Source: Fidelibacterota bacterium
Lineage (GTDB): Bacteria > Fidelibacterota > UBA2242 > JAFGTP01
Direction of reading: 5' to 3'
Assembly: GCA_021735285.1 (NCBI GenBank)
Contig: JAIPHI010000055.1
Location: 1 to 14,533, forward strand
DNA length: 14,533 bases
Within the stretch, counting starts at the first letter, position 1, and each line of letters begins with the position of its first letter. The notes beneath the pieces are model-generated. The model was not told the origin of the DNA. It did not search any database and saw only the letters and a list, made by a program, of their open reading frames with translations. Below are positions 7,640 through 14,533 of this stretch, one piece after another. The translations under genes and the position numbers were made by a program.

Positions 7640-9757
7640 CTATTGAAAGAAATATGAAAGCCTTAAAAATAGACTTTGATCAATATAAAACTTTTTAAAA
7701 TCTTCCGGATCGCTGGATACATCAACTCGATAATAGACCGAAATGTATTTAAAAAGCCGTAAGTTAAAATCATTTTCCCAGTCAAAATTAGCTCTGGAAT
7801 CTCTTTCGAATGGAATCAAGAGGTCGGCATTAGTCCGATAACTAAGATTGAAAGGTAGATTGAAATTTCCCACCAGGGAAAATTCTGTCCCGATATTATG
7901 GAGAGTACCTCTCTCATTATATAATCTGAAAGTAGTACTTTCTCCGGGTGGAATATAATTGGCTTCGGTTAATTGATAAACGTTATTCATATAATCTTGC
8001 CGCAGACCAAAACCAGACCTAAGATTAAGATGGATCCGGGGCCTGTTAAAAATTCTAAAGTTGATCCCTAATCCCTGTTTCATTTTTAAAGGGTAGATAA
8101 AGGGGGTGGTTAAGACCCTTTTCATACCAATTTTTTGATCTACTTTTTTTCCGGAAGTATTTTTCTTAATATAATTGAATTGCTTATTGCTATTATAAAA
8201 TCCCTGAAAAAAATGGGAGTTAATATCAAATCTACTGTAGATTCCAAGGTAGCTGGAGAGGAAATAGATAAATGTATTTTTAAGGTCCATATTATCCGAA
8301 TTTTTTCTAAAAGGATTACTACCATCCTTGGATATACCGAATTCTGATAAATGGCGCAGGCGATAGTAATAGGGCATTTTATTGTAAATTAAATAATTTT
8401 CAAATTGGGTGTTGATAATTACAGAATTTTTAGGTGTATCTTCAGAATCTCTGGTGTTAGCATTCATATTTAAGTTAGCATGCAGTCCATTGGAACTTTG
8501 CCAATTACCCGATACTTTACTTCTGGAAAATTCTCCCAGAACACCGGCGCCAGTGAGACCTGTTGGATTATTATTTTCATCCATTTCTACAACCAGTGAA
8601 ATATGTTCCACTTGACCTTCTTTGAGATACACTGTTGTAAAATTACGATATGTGTTAAAGGGCTCATTATTGATAGTTATTTTATATAATCCAGGTTCTA
8701 GAACCCAGACTTTTTGTTGTTCACCCAGTTCTTTTTCGACTGGATAATGGGTACCGTAACTTTCTCCGGTTTTAGCATCAAAAACTTCGTATCGAACCTG
8801 TACATAATTTCGATTATCATCAATAACATCTACCAACATACATGACCAATCCGGTTCAACAACAGTTTTGTAATGAGGTCTGATTGTAACATTTTTTTCC
8901 ATCATCTGGTCGTCTCTTCCTGAACCGAATTTAATTTTGTAATCTCCAACTGGAACGGGAATAGATTCACCCATTTCCGCCGGTAATTCAAGATCTTTTC
9001 CTCTGGAATTGATTATTTTATAGGGCGGTTCATTCCCTGATTTAGTAAGACTGGGGAGAAGTAATTGCCCGGTTCTTTTACCTTCGATTGTAGTATCTTT
9101 TACAAAATGCTCTTTTCGAGTTTCTGGTTCTTCAGGTTTGATTCTATATTGATTTTTAAAGCGAGCCAGGATTTTTCTTGTAAATTCATTTGCCTCTTCC
9201 AGAATAATATTGTTTAATTTTTGAACGAAAATATCCATTTCTGCGTTTGCTAAACGGCTTTCTCTACTTATTTGATGTCTGGCTAATTCCTGTCCTTCTC
9301 TATTGCGCAATATTAAATCCATGTTAACATGCGCTTCGTTAAGATTCTTTGAATGGAATTGTTCTATATTATCAATGTCAATATTGATTTCGTAATCAGG
9401 ATGTGAAACTGTGTACTCTCGCTGGATATTCTGAAATAAATTATATCTTTGTAACCGGGTTGCAACAAGATTGGGAATAGTCTCTTCTAGTTGAATTCCC
9501 CAAAAATCATTAGGAGAATAGGTGATTTTTGGACCGAAATATCTTACTACTATATTATCTCTATCATAAGGCTTGGTAATATTTGCATCATGAATAAGAA
9601 CGGTACCTTCAATAGGTTTCTCTTGTTTGAACTCCGCTACTTCCGAATTATTAAAATATTCTAGAATATAAAATCGATTTTGAACTAATTCTCCGGTACT
9701 ACAGGCTGTTAAAAATATTGCTAAAAAAGCAATTAAATATTTCAAATATTTTTTCAT
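7640..9757 (-). CDS. Lipoprotein: PqiC/ABC-auxiliary domain + beta modules + C-terminal outer-membrane barrel (fusion)
   Basis: This protein has 705 residues. The signal peptide MKKYLKYLIAFLAIFLTAC has lipobox LTAC with Cys19 and Ser at +2, which favours outer-membrane sorting. Residues about 25-200 resemble the ABC-transport auxiliary lipoprotein family (PqiC/YmbA): a strand start RFYILEYF, a conserved-style WGIQLEETIPNLVATRLQRYNLFQN, DYEINIDIDNIEQF, then a long helix. A charged linker (200-245) leads to two PEGA-like beta modules (about 250-305 and 305-395) sharing GDYKIKF and GLYKITI. Residues about 400-705 alternate polar and aromatic/hydrophobic residues in many short strands and end in LFLRLSYFFQ, as in an outer-membrane barrel closing strand. 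The ATG at 9755-9757 is chosen over an upstream in-frame start that overlaps the MCE gene, because it begins a perfect lipoprotein signal. Its place between MCE protein and permease implies it is the outer-membrane partner. The barrel family is not identified; the barrel is inferred from pattern only. Confidence 0.8.
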   Translation of the reverse strand: MKKYLKYLIAFLAIFLTACSTGELVQNRFYILEYFNNSEVAEFKQEKPIEGTVLIHDANITKPYDRDNIVVRYFGPKITYSPNDFWGIQLEETIPNLVATRLQRYNLFQNIQREYTVSHPDYEINIDIDNIEQFHSKNLNEAHVNMDLILRNREGQELARHQISRESRLANAEMDIFVQKLNNIILEEANEFTRKILARFKNQYRIKPEEPETRKEHFVKDTTIEGKRTGQLLLPSLTKSGNEPPYKIINSRGKDLELPAEMGESIPVPVGDYKIKFGSGRDDQMMEKNVTIRPHYKTVVEPDWSCMLVDVIDDNRNYVQVRYEVFDAKTGESYGTHYPVEKELGEQQKVWVLEPGLYKITINNEPFNTYRNFTTVYLKEGQVEHISLVVEMDENNNPTGLTGAGVLGEFSRSKVSGNWQSSNGLHANLNMNANTRDSEDTPKNSVIINTQFENYLIYNKMPYYYRLRHLSEFGISKDGSNPFRKNSDNMDLKNTFIYFLSSYLGIYSRFDINSHFFQGFYNSNKQFNYIKKNTSGKKVDQKIGMKRVLTTPFIYPLKMKQGLGINFRIFNRPRIHLNLRSGFGLRQDYMNNVYQLTEANYIPPGESTTFRLYNERGTLHNIGTEFSLVGNFNLPFNLSYRTNADLLIPFERDSRANFDWENDFNLRLFKYISVYYRVDVSSDPEDFKKFYIDQSLFLRLSYFFQ

Positions 9758-9770
9758 AATCCAACCCTGA

Positions 9771-10745
9771 TTATTTATTTTTTGATCTGAGCAAAGCAGT
9801 AGGATCCTGCTTAATTTTACGGGCAAATTCTCTTAAAATACGGGAAGTTTCTTCTAGGGAACTAATTGCATCGATAAGATCCTCTCTGCTTTTAAGAACT
9901 GTGAGGTCTATATTATTGATGGTACGATTAAGATCAATTACTGCTTGATTGATAGTTTTATATAGAGAATCACCTTTTTCCCGAATTTGACTATATTGAA
10001 TTTGGGTTAAACTATCAGTAATTGCTTCTGTGTTGGCCAGTATTTGGGGTATTGCCTTGGATCTTGCTATGGTATTAAGGTTGTTGATGGCTTCAATACT
10101 GCTATCTGCTAATATAACAATTTTGCCTGATGCTAATTCTAAATTGGAGAGTGTATTGTTGATCGCATCCTGATTTACGAGTAAGATTCTATTAAATGTA
10201 GCTACTAGAGTATCTAAGTTATTAATTATTGAAGAAATATTTTCACGATTAGTTTCATTTGTGAGGTCGGTTAAATTATTTACAAGATATTCGGTTTTAT
10301 TAGCAATCACTTCTGCCCGTCCGGTAATATTTTCAAGGTAAGATGTCCCGGCCTGGATATAGCCTTCCGGTTCAACTTCATCAGCTGCACTTGAACCGCC
10401 TGTTAACTCAATCTGTTTTAATCCTGTTATACCTACGGACACGAGTTTAGCTTTAACATCTTTTTTTATAGGAACATCTTTTTTTACACTGATTTTAACA
10501 ATAATATTATTAATGTTGTCCTCATCGATAATAATATCCTCTACTCTTCCAATTGTCAAACCATGATATTTTACATTTGAGCCTATTTCTAAACCACTAA
10601 CAGATACATCCGTATATTTTATATAATAATGTTCCCGTTGTTCTACTAACTTTTTTCCGATTAGCAGAGCAAACATAAGGATAAGCAGGCTAATTGTGAT
10701 AAAAAGAAAAACCCCCAAACGAATCTTTTTTACTCTGCTTGCCAT
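9771..10745 (-). CDS. MCE-domain lipid transport protein (MlaD-like) with long helical tail
   Basis: This protein has 324 residues. It has a single N-terminal transmembrane helix (about 9-30, LGVFLFITISLLILMFALLI). One MCE domain follows at about 38-117: YIKYTDVSVSGLEIGSNVKY, HGLTIGRVEDI and KAKLVSVGITGLKQIELTGG are hallmarks. From about 135 to 315 the protein is a long predicted helix or coiled coil with heptad-like hydrophobics and many Asn and Ile. In known families MCE proteins hexamerise as a ring on the periplasmic face of the permease, and long helical C-terminal tails form tubes (PqiB, and the mycobacterial Mce1 assembly). The ATG has GGAGAG upstream with good spacing. It is the first gene of the operon, 13 bp before the lipoprotein gene. 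E. coli MlaD is about 183 residues, so the tail is the main difference. Confidence 0.92.
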   Translation of the reverse strand: MASRVKKIRLGVFLFITISLLILMFALLIGKKLVEQREHYYIKYTDVSVSGLEIGSNVKYHGLTIGRVEDIIIDEDNINNIIVKISVKKDVPIKKDVKAKLVSVGITGLKQIELTGGSSAADEVEPEGYIQAGTSYLENITGRAEVIANKTEYLVNNLTDLTNETNRENISSIINNLDTLVATFNRILLVNQDAINNTLSNLELASGKIVILADSSIEAINNLNTIARSKAIPQILANTEAITDSLTQIQYSQIREKGDSLYKTINQAVIDLNRTINNIDLTVLKSREDLIDAISSLEETSRILREFARKIKQDPTALLRSKNK

Positions 10746-10871
10746 TTTTGTCTCTCCGTCTACTCCTTTAAATTAATAACTGCATCCCAGGTATATTTGG
10801 TTCCAAACAAAATAAAATGAACCTAGACATAAAAACCTAATGAGCTACTTATCTAAAGCTAAAATAAAAAT

Positions 10872-10911
10872 GGCAATAGGCAAATTAAAATTTGATTTTT
10901 TATTGTCTGCC
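10872..10911 (-). other. Hairpin-forming leader of the lipid-transport operon
   Basis: In the minus-strand transcript CAATA/TATTG (10901-10905 with 10874-10878) closes an inner stem CAAAT/ATTTG (within 10881-10894), flanked by GGC and GCC that could extend it. If the promoter at 10917-10944 is used, transcription would begin almost exactly at this structure, leaving about 165 nt of leader before the MCE start codon. No known riboswitch or protein-binding leader is recognised. The rest of the 270-bp gap (10746-11015) shows only AT-rich DNA and the MCE ribosome binding site. Confidence 0.3.
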
Positions 10912-10916
10912 AGTGC

Positions 10917-10944
10917 TCTATATGCAATTTAAAGCAGTTGTCAA
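10917..10944 (-). promoter_or_regulatory. Promoter candidate for the MCE lipid-transport operon
   Basis: The minus strand has a perfect -35 TTGACA (10939-10944) and TATAGA (10917-10922) with a 16-base spacer. It sits in the gap after the peptidase gene and is the best consensus -35 seen in the intergenic DNA of this window. The -10 element is only partial. Confidence 0.5.
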
Positions 10945-11014
10945 ATTGCCTAGTACTTATACAATCAGGTATAATTAACAAAAATTTCTATAATCCGAAC
11001 CAAATATTAATAAG

Positions 11015-11028
11015 GCTAATCGATTAGC
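11015..11028. repeat. 14-bp perfect palindrome at the C69 stop codon
   Basis: GCTAATCGATTAGC is self-complementary and contains the TAG stop of the C69 peptidase gene. In RNA it could fold as a short stem (GCTAA/TTAGC) with a TCGA loop, but no U-tract follows, so it is not a normal intrinsic terminator. It may be chance. Confidence 0.4.
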
Positions 11029-12650
11029 TTTGATGAGGGGGCATTTTGATCCTTTTTCGGAAGTTTAAACTGTTCAGGTCTCAGTTTGATTACATCCTGT
11101 AACCATGCTTTCGGATAACCCTGCTCAGTCGGTCGCCCATTTTCATTTTTTTCATACCCGTCATTATATTTGACGATCAGATATTCACCTAATTTTTTCC
11201 ATTTATCAACTACCATTTTTCCATTAGAAATACAATAATCAGTCAGGTATTTTTTTGCTAGCTTTGGCTTCCCATCCTTAAAAAGATTGATTGCATTGGA
11301 CTCAATCGCAGGCTGTAATTCGAAAAATTTGGATTCGATTTCGTTTTGAACTTTCTGAATGTCTTTGATCATATAAGAATATTTCAAATTGGCAAAATTG
11401 GCCACAAAATTAAAAGTCCACCAGGCGGAATCCCATGAGAATTTTTGAAGTGAACCAATAGTAAAAGATTCAGGAAGTTGGTTAATACTGCAATAGAGCG
11501 GAATGTAACAGGTCGTATAAGTATCATCTACACCATACCAGTACACCCCTCCAATTGGATCAGGTAAATAATTACGTGCTTGACCAATAAAGGAAAATCC
11601 GGTTTGTTGGGTGGAGATTGGTCTTTCCCAGGCATATTCCTGACCATCAACCTCCCAATTGATAGGTCGCCAACGATTCGGTGTACCAAAAGGGCCAGCA
11701 TCCACACCTTTTCGCATACTGAATTCAGTGCCTTCAAAATGATCTCGCATTAAGTTTACTACATCCTGCATTGATAAATTTTTATCTGGCTTAATGAAGA
11801 GGGGGTAGGGGTTTGCATTTTCGTTTCCCCTGAAATAAGCCGGTGAAAATTTCTTTGATGGTGCAGCTCTTCTAAAAATACTCCAGACGCGACCATCCGC
11901 ATATCTTTTGTTTTTTGGTGTATCGGGACAGTAAGCTTTCCTAAAACTAAACTCTTTGCCTGAACCTGGATCGTAATATCCTTTTTCAATTGCAAAATCA
12001 ATTACATCTTTGGAATAGAGGCACATATCCGGATTGTCCTTAGGAAAAGTGCCAATTCTGGCTTTATTTGCATGACAGGAGATGAAACCTGCCGGTACTT
12101 TACGGGCTACCCAGACAGCATCTTTGCTTCCTTTGCCTTTACCAATTATTTCAAGAATCCAGGCTTCATCAGGATCTGCAATTGAAATTGATTCGCCACT
12201 GGAAGCATAACCATATTGGTCCACTAGTTCGGTTATAATCCGGATAGCTTTCCGGGCGGTTTTGGCTCTTCTTAAGGCTATCCGCATTAAAGTCCAATAA
12301 TGTAATAAACCGTCTGGTTCCCGTAATTCCTCCCGACCACTAAAAGTAGTTTCACCAATCATCAATTGATGTTCATTCATTAAACCGACAACAGCATAAG
12401 TGTGACGGGGGCGAGGTATTTTTCCGAGGAGTTCGCCACTCCAGTTTGTTATTTCCAGACTGTCACCTTCCTGATAATCGGCTGCCGGAGTGTACTGGAG
12501 ATGGGGATGGAATTCCCCATCACAGGTGTAAGTAATAATTGTCGAACTATCTTGAGTAGCTTCCTTGCTAACCAATAAATTTGTACAGGGATGAGCAAGT
12601 GAAAAAGATAAAATCAAAATAACTATGGGTTTTTGAATAATCTTCGTCAT
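11016..12650 (-). CDS. Exported C69-family dipeptidase (Ntn hydrolase)
   Basis: This protein has 544 residues. The N-terminal hydrophobic segment (about 3-19) is an export signal. The mature protein most likely begins at Cys22 in HPCTNLLVSKEAT, the N-terminal nucleophile of peptidase family C69 (PepD-like). Family blocks follow: DSSTIITYTCDGEFHPHL, HTYAVVGLMNEHQLMIGETT, LRRAKTARKAIRIITELV, DEAWILEIIGKG and PAGFISCHANKARIG. This long form with the ITYTCDGE block resembles the clade common in Bacteroidetes-like bacteria. It would hydrolyse dipeptides in the periplasm or outside the cell. Start ATG has AGAGGAG with ideal spacing, 12 bp after the serine peptidase gene, so the two peptidases form an operon. 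Exact substrate is unknown. Confidence 0.92.
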   Translation of the reverse strand: MTKIIQKPIVILILSFSLAHPCTNLLVSKEATQDSSTIITYTCDGEFHPHLQYTPAADYQEGDSLEITNWSGELLGKIPRPRHTYAVVGLMNEHQLMIGETTFSGREELREPDGLLHYWTLMRIALRRAKTARKAIRIITELVDQYGYASSGESISIADPDEAWILEIIGKGKGSKDAVWVARKVPAGFISCHANKARIGTFPKDNPDMCLYSKDVIDFAIEKGYYDPGSGKEFSFRKAYCPDTPKNKRYADGRVWSIFRRAAPSKKFSPAYFRGNENANPYPLFIKPDKNLSMQDVVNLMRDHFEGTEFSMRKGVDAGPFGTPNRWRPINWEVDGQEYAWERPISTQQTGFSFIGQARNYLPDPIGGVYWYGVDDTYTTCYIPLYCSINQLPESFTIGSLQKFSWDSAWWTFNFVANFANLKYSYMIKDIQKVQNEIESKFFELQPAIESNAINLFKDGKPKLAKKYLTDYCISNGKMVVDKWKKLGEYLIVKYNDGYEKNENGRPTEQGYPKAWLQDVIKLRPEQFKLPKKDQNAPSSKLID

Positions 12651-12662
12651 GTTCTCCTCTAT

Positions 12663-14087
12663 TTATTCTAATTCCAGCCACTTTTTTAAAGTGGATATTA
12701 CTTCTTTTCTATCTTCTTCCTGGAGGTCTTTGATTCGAGTAGAATGGTCGCCATCTTTAAGAACTTTTTTAATAGCATTAACTTTGTCTGAAGGCTCGAC
12801 TCCGGTAGCGCCCCAGGGATCTTCCCTGCCATAAATATAAATAATATAATCGCCATTTTCTTTTAACCAGCTGTCCAATCTTTGCATAGGTTTCGGATTG
12901 AATTTTAAGCTTGTGTCACCGGCAAAAAAGGGATAAGAATAATCACAGGAACTAAATAATGTGTCAAAAGGTAAACCGTCATCCAATTCTCCATAATATC
13001 CCAATTGGGTGGCAAACTGATACATAGAAGGCCCTTTTAAACTCTTATCTGTGTACCAATGCGTAGCACTGGATTTTGTTAGGGGCTCCAGTAAACTATC
13101 AGGATTATCTGTATTTAGATTAATAGAATCCAATTCTAATCCGCTCCATTGCCAATATATAAAAGGAAATTCCAGAATAGAGTATTCAAATGCCTTCATA
13201 TAATTTCCATAAGAAAATTGATAATTTTTACCTTTACAATACCATTTAAAGCGGGGTAAGATTGCATCTTTATTTTGAAGAGCAAGTATTTGATATTGCC
13301 TTAATTTTTTGCGTTCTTTTGCAGTTCCGACTTGATTAAAAAATTTTATAATTCTTGGATCCTCTTGAGAATGATTTAAAGGAGCAACATAGGCTACAGT
13401 GGCATCGACATCTTCCGGATAATAGCTTTTAAATAACAAAGTCGTCTGGCCTCCTTTACTTATCCCAGTATTTACCCATTTGTCCTGGTAAATGTTTTTT
13501 AATGCAGTCAATATCTTATGATGGTCCGCTGCTGCTTGCCTGGTATTCATATATTTCCAGACCATCGAATCCGGCTTAGAATCTTCAAAATAGCGATGCT
13601 CAACAATAATTTGGTTAGCATCTAAAATATCTGCTAATTCCCCGGCTTTAAATTTTGATACTGAATATCCAGCAGTGACATAAACTACCGGCTTGCTATA
13701 ATCTTTGTGTCCTAAAAACACCTGCTGGGTGAAGTGGCCCATAGCTGGATTATTATGATCGATTGGCTGCTTAAAATGTAATTCCCAAACATCTTTGAAT
13801 CCGGAATCTGTTTCTGCCGGTTTTATTTTTACTATATTGGGGATGTCTTTTAGTTGATGATATATTTTTGTTTTTCGAAAAGGCTTCCTTTGGCACGAAT
13901 TAGTATCTTTCTGGAATAAATTTAGTTGGGAACAGGATGTTAGGAGAATCAATAGTAAGAATACTATAAGAAAAATATAACGTCTTAATGAAATTTCACC
14001 TGGAATAATTTTTTCCCCTCTTATTAGTATTTTTCTCTTTTTTGAGAAATATGCGAAAAACAAAGTTATGAAATAAACCAGAATCAA
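12663..14087 (-). CDS. S37-type serine peptidase (tripeptidyl aminopeptidase-like), probable lipoprotein
   Basis: This protein has up to 474 residues with an alpha/beta-hydrolase peptidase domain (about 95-474) like PS-10/S37 enzymes. Family blocks are FKQPIDHNNP, VVYVTAGY, ANQIIVEHRYFEDSKP, AADHHKILTALKNIY and WVNTGISKGGQTT. The predicted triad is Ser210 (GISKGG), Asp423 (GREDPWG) and His448 (GDHS). The hydrophobic run RRYIFLIVFLLLILLTSC has a lipobox with Cys52, so the mature enzyme is probably a lipid-anchored exported exopeptidase releasing short peptides, with the C69 enzyme downstream splitting dipeptides. The start is uncertain: there is no ATG in the region, the TTG at 14085-14087 has no ribosome site, and an ATT at 14007-14009 has GAGGGG five bases upstream and would give a normal 25-residue signal. 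The coordinates give the longest canonical reading. S28 peptidases are a more distant alternative. Confidence 0.88.
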   Translation of the reverse strand: MILVYFITLFFAYFSKKRKILIRGEKIIPGEISLRRYIFLIVFLLLILLTSCSQLNLFQKDTNSCQRKPFRKTKIYHQLKDIPNIVKIKPAETDSGFKDVWELHFKQPIDHNNPAMGHFTQQVFLGHKDYSKPVVYVTAGYSVSKFKAGELADILDANQIIVEHRYFEDSKPDSMVWKYMNTRQAAADHHKILTALKNIYQDKWVNTGISKGGQTTLLFKSYYPEDVDATVAYVAPLNHSQEDPRIIKFFNQVGTAKERKKLRQYQILALQNKDAILPRFKWYCKGKNYQFSYGNYMKAFEYSILEFPFIYWQWSGLELDSINLNTDNPDSLLEPLTKSSATHWYTDKSLKGPSMYQFATQLGYYGELDDGLPFDTLFSSCDYSYPFFAGDTSLKFNPKPMQRLDSWLKENGDYIIYIYGREDPWGATGVEPSDKVNAIKKVLKDGDHSTRIKDLQEEDRKEVISTLKKWLELE

Positions 14088-14171
14088 TAAATATTGTAGG
14101 AATTGAATAATATTAAGTTGTTCAAGTCTTTGATTCTTTGATTAGAGAACCTAATATTATGTAGTATTGCA

Positions 14172-14199
14172 AATATAATAAAACTTTGATTTGTTACAA
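14172..14199 (-). promoter_or_regulatory. Promoter candidate for the peptidase pair, with overlapping inverted repeat
   Basis: On the minus strand TTGTAA (14194-14199) and TATATT (14172-14177) are 16 bases apart. The -35 overlaps a 13-bp inverted repeat, ATTTGT-T-ACAAAT (14189-14201), which could be an operator. Both calls are pattern matches in AT-rich DNA. The remaining gap between thiL and the peptidase gene holds no recognisable terminator. Confidence 0.35.
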
Positions 14200-14263
14200 A
14201 TAGATTTTATAGTGAATGATAAAAGAAGGCTAATATAAATACTATAATTATTGTGGCGAGAAT

Positions 14264-14533
14264 TTATTTTGGTTTAAAATGATCAAAACCCTGGCCACTG
14301 AAATCCTGCATTTCTCCTTCGTTAAAGTATTGGAGGCCAAAATTATTATCTTTGATACTGCCGATTTGATATATGTTTGTTTTCAACATTTGTTTAAAAT
14401 CTGCTTGCAATATTTCGAATTTACTAGCATCTACAGTAAATAAAAGGCAATAATCTTCTCCGCCATTTATAGCAAGGTCAATTGCATCCCAATTGTATTT
14501 TTCTGATACCTGTTTGAGCGAATTTGTAAGTGG
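14264..14533 (-). CDS. thiL: Thiamine-monophosphate kinase, C-terminal part, runs off the right edge
   Basis: These are the last 89 codons plus TAA of a gene entering from the right edge. ThiL phosphorylates thiamine monophosphate to the diphosphate cofactor with ATP, in the cytoplasm. The visible part has DLAINGGEDYCLLFTV, matching the family's GGEDYELLFT block, then NIYQIGSIKD and the C-terminal SGQGFDHFKPK, matching the usual G-Y/F-DHF ending. The Glu after GGEDY is Cys here, at a position that varies. The N-terminal half is outside the window. It belongs to the same strand as all other genes, 176 bp before the peptidase gene, which seems to have its own promoter. Confidence 0.87.
   Translation of the reverse strand, partial: PLTNSLKQVSEKYNWDAIDLAINGGEDYCLLFTVDASKFEILQADFKQMLKTNIYQIGSIKDNNFGLQYFNEGEMQDFSGQGFDHFKPK

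Noticed and set aside
9758..9826. Upstream start for the lipoprotein-barrel gene overlapping the MCE gene
   Set aside because: It adds 23 residues without signal-peptide character in front of a complete lipoprotein signal, and overlaps the MCE coding sequence by 56 bp.
1..14533. CRISPR arrays, insertion sequences, prophage or integrase genes
   Set aside because: No spaced direct repeats, transposase or integrase motifs, or target-site duplications were seen; the tRNA has no integrated element beside it.

Overview
The window is one AT-rich stretch of bacterial chromosome in which every supported gene, including the tRNA, lies on the minus strand, so transcription runs from the right end to the left. 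Start codons include several TTGs with good ribosome binding sites, and intergenic gaps are short. The organism is Gram-negative: it has an MCE-type lipid transport operon, OM-type lipoprotein signals and an apparent outer-membrane beta-barrel. The C69 dipeptidase clade, the S37 peptidase and the barrel style resemble the Bacteroidetes/FCB side of the tree (Cloacimonadota- or Marinimicrobia-like lineages). That placement is an inference and is weak.

Layout in the direction of transcription (right to left): the 3' end of thiL (thiamine-monophosphate kinase) at the right edge; a promoter candidate and two exported peptidases (S37-type serine peptidase lipoprotein, then C69 dipeptidase); a 270-bp gap with a promoter candidate and a hairpin-rich leader; a four-gene lipid-transport operon (MCE protein, PqiC-like lipoprotein fused to an apparent outer-membrane barrel, STAS-MlaE permease, MlaF-type ATPase); a promoter candidate and the pgk-tpiA-secG-tRNA-Leu(GAG) cluster, probably running on into a secreted TPR protein that ends at a strong intrinsic terminator; then a separate promoter candidate and nth-nfo (base excision repair) running into the 5' end of lpd (dihydrolipoyl dehydrogenase), which leaves the window at the left edge.

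Most of the window is housekeeping: glycolysis (pgk, tpiA), protein export (secG), base excision repair (nth, nfo) and 2-oxoacid dehydrogenase E3 (lpd). The stand-out is the lipid-transport operon. Its second gene encodes one 705-residue polypeptide that appears to join an N-terminal lipid anchor, a PqiC/ABC-auxiliary-lipoprotein domain, two PEGA-like beta modules and a roughly 300-residue C-terminal beta-barrel. If this reading holds, the outer-membrane end of the MCE pathway, done elsewhere by separate proteins (MlaA plus a porin, or PqiC alone), is built into a single protein here. No MlaA or MlaC homologue is visible in the window.
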